DNA of 64,000 bases from Spirochaetaceae bacterium. Its GTDB lineage: Bacteria > Spirochaetota > Spirochaetia > SZUA-6 > Bin103. The notes beneath the pieces were generated by a model, which made no database searches, was not told where the DNA came from, and saw nothing but the letters and a program-made list of their open reading frames with translations. Where the stretch lies: the NCBI GenBank assembly GCA_028821475.1, contig JAPPGB010000030.1, positions 26,039-90,038 of the forward strand, in the 5' to 3' direction. The translations under genes were made by a program, and so were the position numbers. Numbering within the stretch: the stretch's first letter is position 1; each line of letters begins with the position of its first letter. Below are positions 16,346 through 24,926 of this stretch, one piece after another.

Positions 16346-17287
16346 TTACCACAGGCTGGTCCCCGTGAACTGCCTGCTCATCCGGTTGACCATCAGGATC
16401 AGCACCAGGTTGATCACCGAGTTGAACAGCCCGGCAGCCGCCGCGAAGCTGTAGTCGCCGCCGGCGATGCCGCGCCGGTACACGAACGTGGAGATCACGT
16501 CCGCGGTCTCGTAGGTGCCGGGGCCGTACATCAGCAGGATCTTCTCGAACCCGACCGACATCATCTGCCCGACGTACAGGATCATCAGGATGATGATGGT
16601 GGGCGCGATGCCCGGCAGCGTGATGAAGCGCAGTTGCTGCCAGCGGTTGGCGCCGTCCACCCAGGCGGCGTCGTACTGTTCCTGGTCGATGGCGGTGAGC
16701 GCGGCCAGGTAGATGATGGCTCGCCAGCCAAAGTGCTGCCAGATGTCGGAGCCGATGTACAGCGGCCGGAACCAGCCGGGCAGGATCAGGAATGGCACCG
16801 TCTCCATCCCCAGCCGCCCCATCACCGTGTTCACCAGGCCGTTCTCGGTGTTGAACATGGCGTTGATCAGCCCCACCACCACCACGATGGAGACGAAGTG
16901 CGGGATGTAGCTGATGGTCTGCACCCAGCGCCGGAACAGGCTGTTGTGCACCTCGTTCAACAGCAGCGCGAAGATGATCGGCACCGTGAAGTTGAAGAAG
17001 AAGCCGTAGAAGTTGAGCAGCAGGGTGTTGCGCACCGTGCGCACGAAGTGGATCGAGGTAAAGAACTGCTCGAACCACACGAACCCGACCCACGGGCTGC
17101 GCAGAATGCCGAGAAACGGGCTGAAGTCCTTGAACGCGATCAGCAGCCCGTACATCGGCAGGTAGTGGAACAGGATGTAATACACCACCGCCGGCACCGC
17201 CAGCAGCCACAGGTAGCGGTCCTGGAACAGCGCCTTGGCCAATCGGTTCGCACGCGGGGATCCGCGTACCCGCGCCACCGGCGTCAT
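16346..17287 (-). CDS. Carbohydrate ABC permease, LplB type (COG4209)
   Basis: A 313-residue permease. The head includes LFQDRYLWLLAVPAVVYYI, IAFKDFSPFLGI is the typical periplasmic loop, and the EAA-type loop reads YDAAWVDGANRWQQLRFITLP. About six spans. It forms a heterodimer with the LplC-type permease downstream. The family moves oligosaccharides or polyol-type ligands in spirochaetes and Firmicutes, but substrates vary. A GC-rich hairpin separates it from the binding-protein gene upstream. Confidence 0.9.
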   Translation of the reverse strand: MTPVARVRGSPRANRLAKALFQDRYLWLLAVPAVVYYILFHYLPMYGLLIAFKDFSPFLGILRSPWVGFVWFEQFFTSIHFVRTVRNTLLLNFYGFFFNFTVPIIFALLLNEVHNSLFRRWVQTISYIPHFVSIVVVVGLINAMFNTENGLVNTVMGRLGMETVPFLILPGWFRPLYIGSDIWQHFGWRAIIYLAALTAIDQEQYDAAWVDGANRWQQLRFITLPGIAPTIIILMILYVGQMMSVGFEKILLMYGPGTYETADVISTFVYRRGIAGGDYSFAAAAGLFNSVINLVLILMVNRMSRQFTGTSLW

Positions 17288-17313
17288 GGCCTCAGGTTGG
17301 GCTGAGGAATCGC

Positions 17314-17335
17314 CCCGGGGCGGTGCGGCCCCGGG
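17314..17335 (-). promoter_or_regulatory. Hairpin between binding protein and permease genes
   Basis: CCCGGGGC (17314-17321) pairs perfectly with GCCCCGGG (17328-17335) around a six-base loop. It sits in the 72-base gap between the binding-protein stop and the LplB-type start. No T-run follows, so it is more likely an mRNA-stabilising or attenuating hairpin than a full terminator. Confidence 0.55.
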
Positions 17336-17359
17336 ACGGTCATTGGGACGGATGAGCGG

Positions 17360-19009
17360 CTACCTGAGCGACGCGGTGTAGTCGTCGTGCTGCTGCTGGA
17401 TGATTTCCACCAGTTCGTCGACGCCGACCCGCTTCATGGTGGCGACGTAGTCGTCGAACCGGTCGAGCGACTCCTGCCCGGTGATGAACTTGAAGGTCCA
17501 CTCCTCCTGGGTCGGGTTGATCTCCTCGCGCAGGGCGCGCAGGCGGCGATCCTGTTCCGGCGAACCGAGGTAGCGCGGAAACGGCGACACCGCGATCGGC
17601 GCGGCGAGCTGGGTCAGCTCGTACGAGAACGGATCCTCCGAGAAGCGCGCCGCGAACGACTCGTCGTCATCGGCGTAGAGCGGATGGTTGAACGAACCGA
17701 TGTCCGCCAGCACCGACTGCACCGACTTGCCTTCCGGGTTGTTGCGGATGGCGTCGCTGTACTCGGGCAGGCCGGCGAAGTGCTTCAGCCACGGCGAGGC
17801 GGAACTCTTCTGTGGATTGATGTTGTAGTGCTCGCCCTCGAGGCCGTAGTTGGCGTACAGGTAGCCCTCCGGGCTGGCCCACACGTAGTCCAGCCACTTG
17901 ATGGCGACCTCCGGGTTCTTGCTCTGGCTGGTGATCACCGTGGCGGCGCCGACCAGCGGCTCGTGTACGTAGCGGGACACGCCTTGCGGGTTCTTGGGCA
18001 GGGGGGTCCACGTGTAGGTGCCGGCGATATCGGACTCGCGCAGCAGCCGGTTCCTGAACAACACCCCGCCGATGCCGGTCCAGAAGCCGCCCAGGCGGTC
18101 GTCCGCGTTCAGCGAGTTCTGGATCTGTCCCGACTGGGTGACCTCCTGCGCCATGGCGCCGGCCTCGTACAGCTCGTTCAGGAACGCGAGATAGTCGCGA
18201 TACTTGGGGCTGATGTAGTCGTAGGAGAGCACGCCGTTGTCGAGCGAGAAGCCGAAGCTGTAGTAGATGTCCAGGTCGAGACCGGAGGAGCCGAACCACT
18301 CCAGTTGCCACAGCGTCCGCGGGCTCAGCGCCACCTCGTCCTGCTCGCCGTTGCCGTTGGGATCCTGCGTCGCGAACGCCTTCGCCACGGTGAGCCAATC
18401 CTCCAGGGTCTCCGGCTTGTCCAGCCCGAGCTTCTCCAGCCAGTCCTCCCGGACGTACCAGTTCTTGTAGTTGCTGATCGGCGGCACCGTGCGCGCGGCG
18501 GTGGCGTAGACCTCGCCGTCCGGCGCCACCAGGGCGGGGCGCATCTCGGTGAATTCCTCCAGCAGCCGCTTGGTGTTGGGCGCATAGCGGTTCACCAGCT
18601 CGGTGAGCTTGATGGTCGCCCCCTGGGCGTGCAGGTCCACCGGACTGCCGACCACGTAGTTCCAGCCCAGGGTCAGCATGTCGGGCAGGTCGGCCGCGGC
18701 GGCGATCCTGGTCTTGATGAAGGTGGTGTATTCGTTGCTCGGGACCACCTGCCAGTCGATCTCGACGCCGGTATCCTCCAGGATCTGCTGCCAGACCGGG
18801 CCGTCACCAAACCCGACCGGATGCTCCCAGCCGGCGTAGCTCAGCGTGACGCTGCCCGGCTCCACGATCGGCAGCGTGTAGCCCGACTCGGCGGTGCTGC
18901 CCGCCGCTCCGGAGTCCGCTTCCCCCGCCGCCCACGCATGCGTTGCTGCCAGAGCGAATGCCAACACGGCGGCAACAGCCGCCATCCCAAGTCTGCCATG
19001 GGTTACCAA
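17360..19009 (-). CDS. Extracellular sugar-binding lipoprotein-like protein of the LplA family
   Basis: About 549 residues from a TTG at 19009 that has AGGAGG seven bases upstream; longer in-frame extensions to 19594 cross other gene fragments. A signal peptide (MAAVAAVLAFALAATHAWA) lacks a lipobox Cys, so it is probably secreted rather than lipid-anchored. The mature part is the COG1653-like LplA type (SYAGWEHPVGFGDGPVWQQI, MLTLGWNYVVGSP, DPNGNGEQDEVAL with a calcium-like loop). It delivers ligand to the two permeases downstream. The SD plus TTG start is the main evidence for the coordinates. Confidence 0.85.
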   Translation of the reverse strand: MVTHGRLGMAAVAAVLAFALAATHAWAAGEADSGAAGSTAESGYTLPIVEPGSVTLSYAGWEHPVGFGDGPVWQQILEDTGVEIDWQVVPSNEYTTFIKTRIAAAADLPDMLTLGWNYVVGSPVDLHAQGATIKLTELVNRYAPNTKRLLEEFTEMRPALVAPDGEVYATAARTVPPISNYKNWYVREDWLEKLGLDKPETLEDWLTVAKAFATQDPNGNGEQDEVALSPRTLWQLEWFGSSGLDLDIYYSFGFSLDNGVLSYDYISPKYRDYLAFLNELYEAGAMAQEVTQSGQIQNSLNADDRLGGFWTGIGGVLFRNRLLRESDIAGTYTWTPLPKNPQGVSRYVHEPLVGAATVITSQSKNPEVAIKWLDYVWASPEGYLYANYGLEGEHYNINPQKSSASPWLKHFAGLPEYSDAIRNNPEGKSVQSVLADIGSFNHPLYADDDESFAARFSEDPFSYELTQLAAPIAVSPFPRYLGSPEQDRRLRALREEINPTQEEWTFKFITGQESLDRFDDYVATMKRVGVDELVEIIQQQHDDYTASLR

Positions 19010-19048
19010 GTCGATACCTCCTGTGGTATTCGCCGATCGTAGCACCAG

Positions 19049-19112
19049 AGCAGCCCGTGGTGGAACCCGGCGTAGCACCGAGAGCGGCGAGGCGCCCGGC
19101 TGGCAAGGCGCT
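19049..19112 (+). repeat. Dispersed repeat, copy 1 (GTGGTGGAACCCGGCG family)
   Basis: A stretch starting GCAGCCCGTGGTGGAACC and continuing to GGCTGGCAAGGCGC matches 49147-49210 on the same strand and, for its first part, 50651-50693 on the opposite strand. Each copy lies just outside the 5' end of a binding-protein or kinase gene. It is too short and gapped to be an insertion sequence. Confidence 0.55.
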
Positions 19113-19164
19113 GCAAGTAGGCCGGGCCGGGACGAAACGGGTTCGGCATGGGCCATCACCTTGT

Positions 19165-19410
19165 TCACGCGCGCAGGCAGGGCATGTCGTAGCGGGGGAT
19201 CGTCGCGTCGCGGGTGACGATGGTCAGCGCATCCACACGAGCTTGTGCAATCTGGATACGGTCGAAGGGGTCGCCATGAATCGCCGGCAGCTCGGCTACC
19301 GCCAACGCGTGGCCGACCGTGATCGGCAGGTGCTGAAAGCGCTCCTGTTCGAGTGCGGCTTCGAGATCGTCCGGCGCCTCCAGCTTGCCGAACTGGCGCT
19401 TGATGGTAAT
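19165..19410 (-). pseudogene. VapC (PIN-domain) toxin, C-terminal fragment
   Basis: The minus strand encodes ITIKRQFGKLEAPDDLEAAL, then AELPAIHGDPFDRIQIAQAR and LTIVTRDATIPRYD to a TGA at 19165. This is the second half of a COG3744 PIN protein, including the conserved HGDPFDR and the T-R-D-A final strand. The first 40 or so residues, with the catalytic Asp of the opening strand, are replaced by a histidine-kinase fragment. Not functional. Confidence 0.65.
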
Positions 19411-19482
19411 CGGCGCCCAGCCTGGCGGGTGGCTCCAGCGGCAGTTCGATCACCATCTCCGTGAACCGGCCGGGCTCGTTGC
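19411..19482 (-). pseudogene. Histidine kinase C-terminal scrap
   Basis: The frame reads NEPGRFTEMVIELPLEPPAR followed by LGAD. It is nearly identical to the last residues of the kinase at 46940-49141 (TEPGQFTEMVIELPLQPPAR, LGAE), and about 68 bases match at DNA level. Nothing else of the kinase is present. It joins directly to the VapC fragment, so this stretch is patched together from pieces of at least two genes. Confidence 0.7.
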
Positions 19483-19502
19483 GCGCCCCCGGTACGACCG
19501 CG

Positions 19503-20162
19503 CTAGTGACCCCCGGGTGCCCTGCTCCGGTGGCCGAACGTGCGCGGCGTAAACCCCTCCCGGTTGGTGATGCTGGCACTGCTGCCGGTGGCACGAATCA
19601 CGAACAGGCCCAGCCGCTCGGCACGCACGTCCGACTCCTGGTACGCCTTCAGATAGGCGACCGCCCCATAGACCCGGCGCGAAGCATACTCCGGCATCAG
19701 TTCCGAAAACTCGTTCAACCGCCCCATGAAGCGATCGATGTCGGGCACCCTGAGGGTGGTCTTCACCTCCACCACCACGACCTCGTCGCCGTTGACGGCC
19801 ACGATGTCAAGCTCCCAGCGCCGCTCACCGTAGTTCTGGCGCGGGTTGGTCACCGTGTGCTGCACCTCGATGCCGCGCTGCTGAAGGAGCCGCACGAGGT
19901 CGCCTTCCACCAGTGACTCGATCAGCTTGCCCCACTGTCCGTTGAACAGCTTGTCCAACTCGTCGATGCGCCGGGCGGCGGCCCGTGTCTGCCGCGTGAT
20001 CAGTTCATCAGTCGCCTGCAACCGCCGGTCGGTCTCCTGCATCTGGCGGTCGGTCGCCTGCATGCGGCGCGCAGTCTCCTGCTGCACGGCGGAGATCTCG
20101 CGCAGGATTTCCCAGATCTCCTGCGGGGTCGCTGGATCGCGGTGTCCGTTGCCGTCGGTCAT
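19503..20162 (-). CDS. Coiled-coil protein with PD-(D/E)XK-like domain
   Basis: A 219-residue protein. Residues 20-75 form a heptad-like run (MQATDRQMQETDRRLQATDE) predicted to be a coiled coil. The second half has the DUF3782/COG5493 nuclease-like core: GKLIESLVEGDLVRLLQQRG, ERRWELDIVAVNGDEVVVVE then VKTTL, giving E-x-D ... E-x-K. Such proteins are widespread in cyanobacteria and thermophiles and their role is unknown. The final 25 residues (NREGFTPRTFGHRSRAPGGH) look unlike the family. It sits alone between fragment debris and transporter unit B. Confidence 0.7.
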   Translation of the reverse strand: MTDGNGHRDPATPQEIWEILREISAVQQETARRMQATDRQMQETDRRLQATDELITRQTRAAARRIDELDKLFNGQWGKLIESLVEGDLVRLLQQRGIEVQHTVTNPRQNYGERRWELDIVAVNGDEVVVVEVKTTLRVPDIDRFMGRLNEFSELMPEYASRRVYGAVAYLKAYQESDVRAERLGLFVIRATGSSASITNREGFTPRTFGHRSRAPGGH

Positions 20163-20254
20163 GGGTACGTTCGCTTATCCCATTGTAACGCCGACCGTCC
20201 GTTCCGGTAAAGCCGCCGGAACAATCAACAGCAATCAATCGAAAGCTGACGCCG

Positions 20255-21202
20255 CTACTCCCGGCCGGCGCCGTAGCGGCCGAGGCGGCCGCGCAGGCGG
20301 GGGTCCAGCAGGTCGCGCACCGCGTCGCCGAACATGTTGAGGCTGTACACCACCACGGTCAGGCATACCCCCGGCCACAGCGCCAGGTGCGGCGCGATCT
20401 CCATGTACTGCCGTCCCTCCCGGCTCAGCATGCCGCCCCAGCTCGGGATGTCCGGCGGCAGGCCGAAACCCAGGAAGCTCAGCGCGGCCTCCGACATGAT
20501 CACCCCGCCGACGTTGATGCTGAAGATGATGATGATCGGCGCCGCGATGTTGGGCAGCACGTGGCGCAGCAGCGAGCGCCGGCGCGAGCTGCCGATCGCC
20601 TGCGCCGCCTGGAAGTAGACGTTCTCCTTCACCCCCAGCACCGCGCCGCGCACCACCCGCGAGGCCGGGATGCCGCCCGACACCCCGAGCACGATGATGA
20701 TCTGCAGCATGCCGCGGCCGGCAATCGACATGATGGTGAGCAGCAACAGCAGCCCCGGGAACGCCATCCAGGCGTCGACGAAGCGCTGCGTCACCAGGTC
20801 CAGGCGGCCGCCGATGAAGCCGGTGGTGCCGCCGATCAGCACCGCCACGACGACGTTGAGCGCGGTGGCGGCCAGTCCCACCGTCAACGACATCCGCGCC
20901 CCGTGGATGAGGCGGCTCAGGAAGTCCCGCCCCGCGTGGTCGGTGCCCAGCAGGTACTGCGCCGACGGGCCCTGCAAGCGGTCGCGCAGGTGGATCTCCT
21001 GGTAGCGATAGGGCGCCAGCGAATCGGCGAAGATGCTGACCAGCACCAGGAGCAGGATGACGATGCCGCCGGCGGTGCCCAGCGGCTGCTCGCGCACCAG
21101 CCGCCCGAAGAACTTCCTCAGCCCCGCCTGCCCCGTCGCAGCCGCCCCCGCGACCGGCTCGGCGCCGGCCGGCGTCAGCCGGGATACGTCACCCATCGTC
21201 AT
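20255..21202 (-). CDS. Dipeptide-type ABC permease DppC (unit B)
   Basis: A 315-residue, six-span permease with a long cytoplasmic head, LLGTDHAGRDFLSRLIHGAR, the EAA loop EAA-like YFQAAQAIGSSRRRSLLRHVLP, and the family end DAVRDLLDPRLRG. It pairs with the DppB-type permease 13 bases upstream. It is the intact reference for judging the deletions in units A, C and D, with which it shares strong sequence identity. No DppD/DppF ATPase follows; the next gene is a nuclease-like protein. Confidence 0.9.
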   Translation of the reverse strand: MTMGDVSRLTPAGAEPVAGAAATGQAGLRKFFGRLVREQPLGTAGGIVILLLVLVSIFADSLAPYRYQEIHLRDRLQGPSAQYLLGTDHAGRDFLSRLIHGARMSLTVGLAATALNVVVAVLIGGTTGFIGGRLDLVTQRFVDAWMAFPGLLLLLTIMSIAGRGMLQIIIVLGVSGGIPASRVVRGAVLGVKENVYFQAAQAIGSSRRRSLLRHVLPNIAAPIIIIFSINVGGVIMSEAALSFLGFGLPPDIPSWGGMLSREGRQYMEIAPHLALWPGVCLTVVVYSLNMFGDAVRDLLDPRLRGRLGRYGAGRE

Positions 21203-21215
21203 CCATCGGCCCGGC

Positions 21216-22217
21216 TCATTCGTAGCGAATCCGCGGGTCCAGCGCCGCGTACAGCAGATCGGTCAGGAGATTGACCAAGACCACGACCGTGGCGAAGAAC
21301 AGGTTCAGCCCCGAGACGACCGGGTAGTCTCTGTCCGTGAGCGTATCCAGCATCAGCCGTCCCAGCCCCGGCAGGTTGAAGATGTTCTCGATGATCACCG
21401 AGCCGCCCACCAGAATCGGGATCTGCATGCCCACCAGCGTCACCACCGGGATGATCGCGTTCTTGACCGCGTGGCGCAGGATCACCGACCGCTCCAGCAG
21501 CCCCTTGGACCAGGCGGTCCTGATGTAGTCCTGGCGCAGCACCTCCAGCATCATGGTGCGGGTCATGCGCATCGTGCTGGCCGCCAGGTAGGTGCCGAGG
21601 ATCAGGCTGGGAATCAGGAACATGCCGAGGTTGCCCAGTGGGTCTTCGGAGAATGAAACAAACTCCATCGGCGGCGCCCACGCCCACCAGATGGCCGGGT
21701 AGATCATCACCATCGTTCCCAGCCAGAAGTTGGGCGTGGCCAGCCCCATGATGGCGACCGACCGTCCCACGTAGTCGGCAGCGGTGTACTGGCGCACCGC
21801 CGAGTAGATGCCCACCGGCAGCGCGATGACCAGGCCAATGAGGATCGCCAGCACCCCGAGCTCGAAGGTTACGGGCAGTCTATCCAGGATCCTTTCCCCT
21901 ATCGCGTAACCGCCGCCAACCAGTGAGTGGCCAAGGTTGCCCTGGAGGAGACCCCTGAAGCGGGACTCACCGGTAACCCAGTCAGGGGTCGGCAACACTC
22001 CTATCCAGCGTCCATACTGCACGTACACAGGCTGGTCTAATCCCAGCGCACGCTCAACAGCTTCACGGTCAAACGCGGCCATCGCATGGTCCAACCTGCT
22101 GGCCATTATGTCTATTACATCACCCGGGATGAAGCGGACCGACAGAAAGACCAGGACAGTCAATATGAACAGGGTGGGGATGATCAGCAATACCCTCCTG
22201 ATGATATAGGCTCTCAT
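21216..22217 (-). CDS. Dipeptide-type ABC permease DppB (unit B)
   Basis: A 333-residue permease with the typical start MRAYIIRRVLLIIPTLFILT, the periplasmic GDVIDIMASRLDHA region, GLATPNFWLGTMVMIYPA, the EAA loop LRQDYIRTAWSKGLLERSVI and the tail DLLYAALDPRIRYE. Closely related to the DppB of units C and E. It is separated from its binding-protein gene by 225 bases holding a perfect 10-base stem hairpin. The 5' third has more A/T-rich third positions than the 3' part, hinting at recombination between paralogues. Confidence 0.9.
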   Translation of the reverse strand: MRAYIIRRVLLIIPTLFILTVLVFLSVRFIPGDVIDIMASRLDHAMAAFDREAVERALGLDQPVYVQYGRWIGVLPTPDWVTGESRFRGLLQGNLGHSLVGGGYAIGERILDRLPVTFELGVLAILIGLVIALPVGIYSAVRQYTAADYVGRSVAIMGLATPNFWLGTMVMIYPAIWWAWAPPMEFVSFSEDPLGNLGMFLIPSLILGTYLAASTMRMTRTMMLEVLRQDYIRTAWSKGLLERSVILRHAVKNAIIPVVTLVGMQIPILVGGSVIIENIFNLPGLGRLMLDTLTDRDYPVVSGLNLFFATVVVLVNLLTDLLYAALDPRIRYE

Positions 22218-22292
22218 GTCATATACCTCGGCATTGGTTTAATAGTGAATCTCTAGCCTCCCTGTATGTATCGGCGGTTTCTTATATTGAAA

Positions 22293-22323
22293 GTGGGATG
22301 GCAGACCGGTGCCGCCATCCCAC
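22293..22323 (-). promoter_or_regulatory. Perfect 10-bp hairpin between binding protein and dppB (unit B)
   Basis: GTGGGATGGC (22293-22302) pairs perfectly with GCCATCCCAC (22314-22323) around an 11-base loop. On the transcribed minus strand TTTC follows. It can act as a partial terminator or as an RNA end that protects the binding-protein message, giving more binding protein than permease. Confidence 0.7.
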
Positions 22324-22442
22324 CGTTTACCAGTTGCTACCCGCCTGGCTGCATCAGTTCCGCCCCGCTCACCTCCTACGCAGTATGGGCTCGCCACGGG
22401 CGGGCTGCGGGACCGGAAATCAGTTGTACTACGATGCGATTA

Positions 22443-24242
22443 CTAAAACCCCATTTCTTTCTTCAGATCCTGGTCGATCCAAAAGCGGGCGAAGATCGTA
22501 TAATCGTTCCAGTTGGCCATGTTGGCTTCACCGTTCCAACCTTTCACCCACGGATGGGCGAACTGAAACATTGGCGCTTTAGGGCCCATTACATTAAACT
22601 GATTCCGTACTACAAACATGTCGTAGTCTTTGGCGAACTTCTGCTGCTCCTCAATGCTGGTAGCGGCGAAAAAGCCATCATGGAGAGCCTCCAATTCCGG
22701 CGAACCTCCGCCGACCGTTTCCAGCGTTAAAGCCTTCGCAGCCCAGCTATACCAGCCCATGACTGCGGCCGGGGTAAGACTCGCGTTCACGGCCCCGGTG
22801 GCCATCTCATACGAGTGATCTGATACAAGGGCTTGCCAAGTCGGACTGTCATATGGAGTAATCGCTACACTAACGCCAATTTCATCCCAGTAGCCGGCAA
22901 GTGCTTCTATAATGCCTATATCAAAAATGCCACGGAGAACATAGGTGGTCTCAAATCGTACGCCGTCCGCACCGCGCGGATATCCAGCCGCATCAAGCAA
23001 TGCTTCCGCCGCTTCCGGGTCATACCTATAGGTTTTCTTGACCTCTTCGGGCCACTCTTCAAACGGGACGTAAAATCCCTTGAGGTTATCTCCGATGACT
23101 CCCGTTGGTGTTGGCTTCGCAAGACCGCTATAGTAAGTTTCGTTGATCGTCTCCAGGTCCACTGCCATCTGCATGGCCTGGCGTACCCTGATGTCGTCAA
23201 AAGGCGGGTTGCGCGTGTTCATGGAAGCAGAGCTATTATTGTAAATCCAAAAAGGGCCCACCTGGAGTTCTGGATTGGTCCGCTGGAGGCTCCGTACCGT
23301 ATCGATGGATCCCACGGACATGCCCCCGGAAGTATGTACCATGTCAATGCTGGCCGAGCGTAGGGCGGCGAGCAGTGTCGCTTCGTCTCCCATATACAGA
23401 TGCCTTACTTCGTCAACATAGGGCAAGCGGTTCTCCGGGTACTTTGGGTCGTGGCCCCAGTAGTCAGGATTCTTGATATAGGTCCTGGAGACGCCTTCGA
23501 CCAAGTCAGTCAGCATAAAGGGCCCGGTGCCGACCATGTTCCGCCAATCCTTGTAGTCGCCGTGTTGTTCGATTACCTCGGGGGGCAAAATGAAAGCCAT
23601 GGTTCCGGTTGTAAAAGAGGGCACTGCATCGAGCGATGGCTGCTCCATCTTGACGACAACCGTCGATTTGTCGGTGGCCGTTATCGATTCGACTGGCATG
23701 CGGAATATGTCGAACTGCTGTAAAGGAACTCCCTCCTTGCCCCAACCCTTAATGCGCCGAAAGTTATACTCGACATCGCCGGCAGTCAGCTCCCGACCGT
23801 TCATCGGTGCCTTATTGTGCCAGTGAACGCCCTTGCGGATGTGGAAGACGATAGTTAGTGGGTCGGGTGTTGCCCAGCTTTCCACCAAGTTCCCTGTCAT
23901 GACGCTAAAAGGGTAGTAATAAGAACTGAAATCAAATTCGTCCCTATCTATTGCCCAGTTCGCGTAGGCGAGTTTCTCATTAACGCCACTGATCCACCAT
24001 GTCGGGCGTCCACCGTCATAAAAGGGGTCAGTGGGAGCAATGTCTGGAAGCTTGTAGGGCAGGGTCAGTGTTCCGCCATAGCTCGGCGCCACCACCTGGT
24101 TTCCGGTGGTGGGGTCGGTCACCATCTCCTTCCCGGCGGCGGCTGCCGGCGCCTCTTCGCTGGCAGCGGCCCAGAGGCCGGACGCGGCCAGACCGAGACC
24201 GATCAGGACCGCCAGGATCTTTCGCAAGATTGCGTATTGCAT
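22443..24242 (-). CDS. Family 5 peptide/oligosaccharide-binding protein (unit B)
   Basis: 599 residues from an ATG at 24242 with GGAGG eight bases upstream. Signal peptide MQYAILRKILAVLIGLGLAA ending near LWA-A, then a lineage motif KEMVTDPTTGNQV, YGGTL, and the family 5 solute-binding core (ESWATPDPLTIVFHIRKGVH, VGTGPFMLTDL, RQAMQMAVDLETIN). The C-terminus QDLKKEMGF is shared with unit C. It presents ligand to the DppBC pair downstream; the substrate cannot be called, because relatives bind peptides, sugars or metals. Codon use is less GC-biased than neighbouring genes. Confidence 0.88.
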   Translation of the reverse strand: MQYAILRKILAVLIGLGLAASGLWAAASEEAPAAAAGKEMVTDPTTGNQVVAPSYGGTLTLPYKLPDIAPTDPFYDGGRPTWWISGVNEKLAYANWAIDRDEFDFSSYYYPFSVMTGNLVESWATPDPLTIVFHIRKGVHWHNKAPMNGRELTAGDVEYNFRRIKGWGKEGVPLQQFDIFRMPVESITATDKSTVVVKMEQPSLDAVPSFTTGTMAFILPPEVIEQHGDYKDWRNMVGTGPFMLTDLVEGVSRTYIKNPDYWGHDPKYPENRLPYVDEVRHLYMGDEATLLAALRSASIDMVHTSGGMSVGSIDTVRSLQRTNPELQVGPFWIYNNSSASMNTRNPPFDDIRVRQAMQMAVDLETINETYYSGLAKPTPTGVIGDNLKGFYVPFEEWPEEVKKTYRYDPEAAEALLDAAGYPRGADGVRFETTYVLRGIFDIGIIEALAGYWDEIGVSVAITPYDSPTWQALVSDHSYEMATGAVNASLTPAAVMGWYSWAAKALTLETVGGGSPELEALHDGFFAATSIEEQQKFAKDYDMFVVRNQFNVMGPKAPMFQFAHPWVKGWNGEANMANWNDYTIFARFWIDQDLKKEMGF

Positions 24243-24704
24243 CTTTGCCTCCTGCAATTCGAGAGTGCTTGTCTCGCTGTGCATCCGTCGCCCACTCTCG
24301 AGACGCACCGGCAATCTCCGGTGCCCGGAAAGCGACGGCGACAGCCCCGAGCTACTTCGACATCCGGCACCTCCTTGAACGCGTGCGCGGACCTGAGCCC
24401 GGAGCACCGCGTGGGGCGGTGTTCTGCGGCGCAACGAAAGCGAGTAACCGGCAACGCCGGCGGTGCAGTGTGCAGGTGGTAAGAGCGGCAAGAAGAGCGG
24501 TGCAGACGAAGCGGCGCGCGGGGCGCCCGGCCCGGTCAATGCGAGGAGTTAGTGAATTTCGCGTAAATGATTGGGGGGGGAGGGGGATAGGACACACCGG
24601 TCCGGTCAACCGGTGGCGCCCTCAAGTGCTTGTGGTATTGCATCGTCCACATAAGCCCATTGTCCGACAAGAGTCATCGTTACACACGCGCAACGGGCTG
24701 TCAA
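24243..24704 (-). promoter_or_regulatory. Long conserved 5' leader and promoter of unit B
   Basis: No gene here. On the minus strand TTGACA (24704-24699), a 17-base spacer and AACGAT (24681-24676) mark the promoter shared with units C and D, leaving a leader of about 430 nt. In it are CACCGGT/ACCGGTG arms (about 24595-24616), a G-tract (24571-24588), a CACCGG-CAATCT-CCGGTG hairpin, and an 8-bp stem CGAGAGTG/CACTCTCG (about 24260-24301) ending a few bases before the ribosome-binding site. The whole leader aligns with 29004-29433. A cis-acting RNA is plausible. Confidence 0.55.
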
Positions 24705-24710
24705 GTCGGT

Positions 24711-24795
24711 GAGCGCTCGGACGGCGGGCGGTGGTGGAGCTCCCCGCCGATCTGGCCTGATCCCGCCGTCACCCCTCTGCGATCTCGGCATCGTC
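24711..24795 (+). repeat. Copy of the 3' end of the XRE antitoxin gene
   Basis: This stretch is nearly identical to 30445-30530, the last 56 bases of the XRE gene plus about 30 bases after it (GCGCTCGGACGGCGGG, GGAGCTCCCCGCCGATCTGG and the following TCTGCGATCTCGGC). Only the 3' tail is present. It abuts the conserved promoter of unit B, so TA and transporter segments have been duplicated together. Confidence 0.7.
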
Positions 24796-24926
24796 GACCG
24801 CGCACTCGGCGAACTCGAGCGAGAGGTGCGGTCGTCATTCTCGCCCCGCGTCGGATCAGTTGCGCGACGAGCGCGCTCGTACCGCTTTCTGCAGCGCCTT
24901 GCCACCGAGGGCACCCATGCGCCCCA

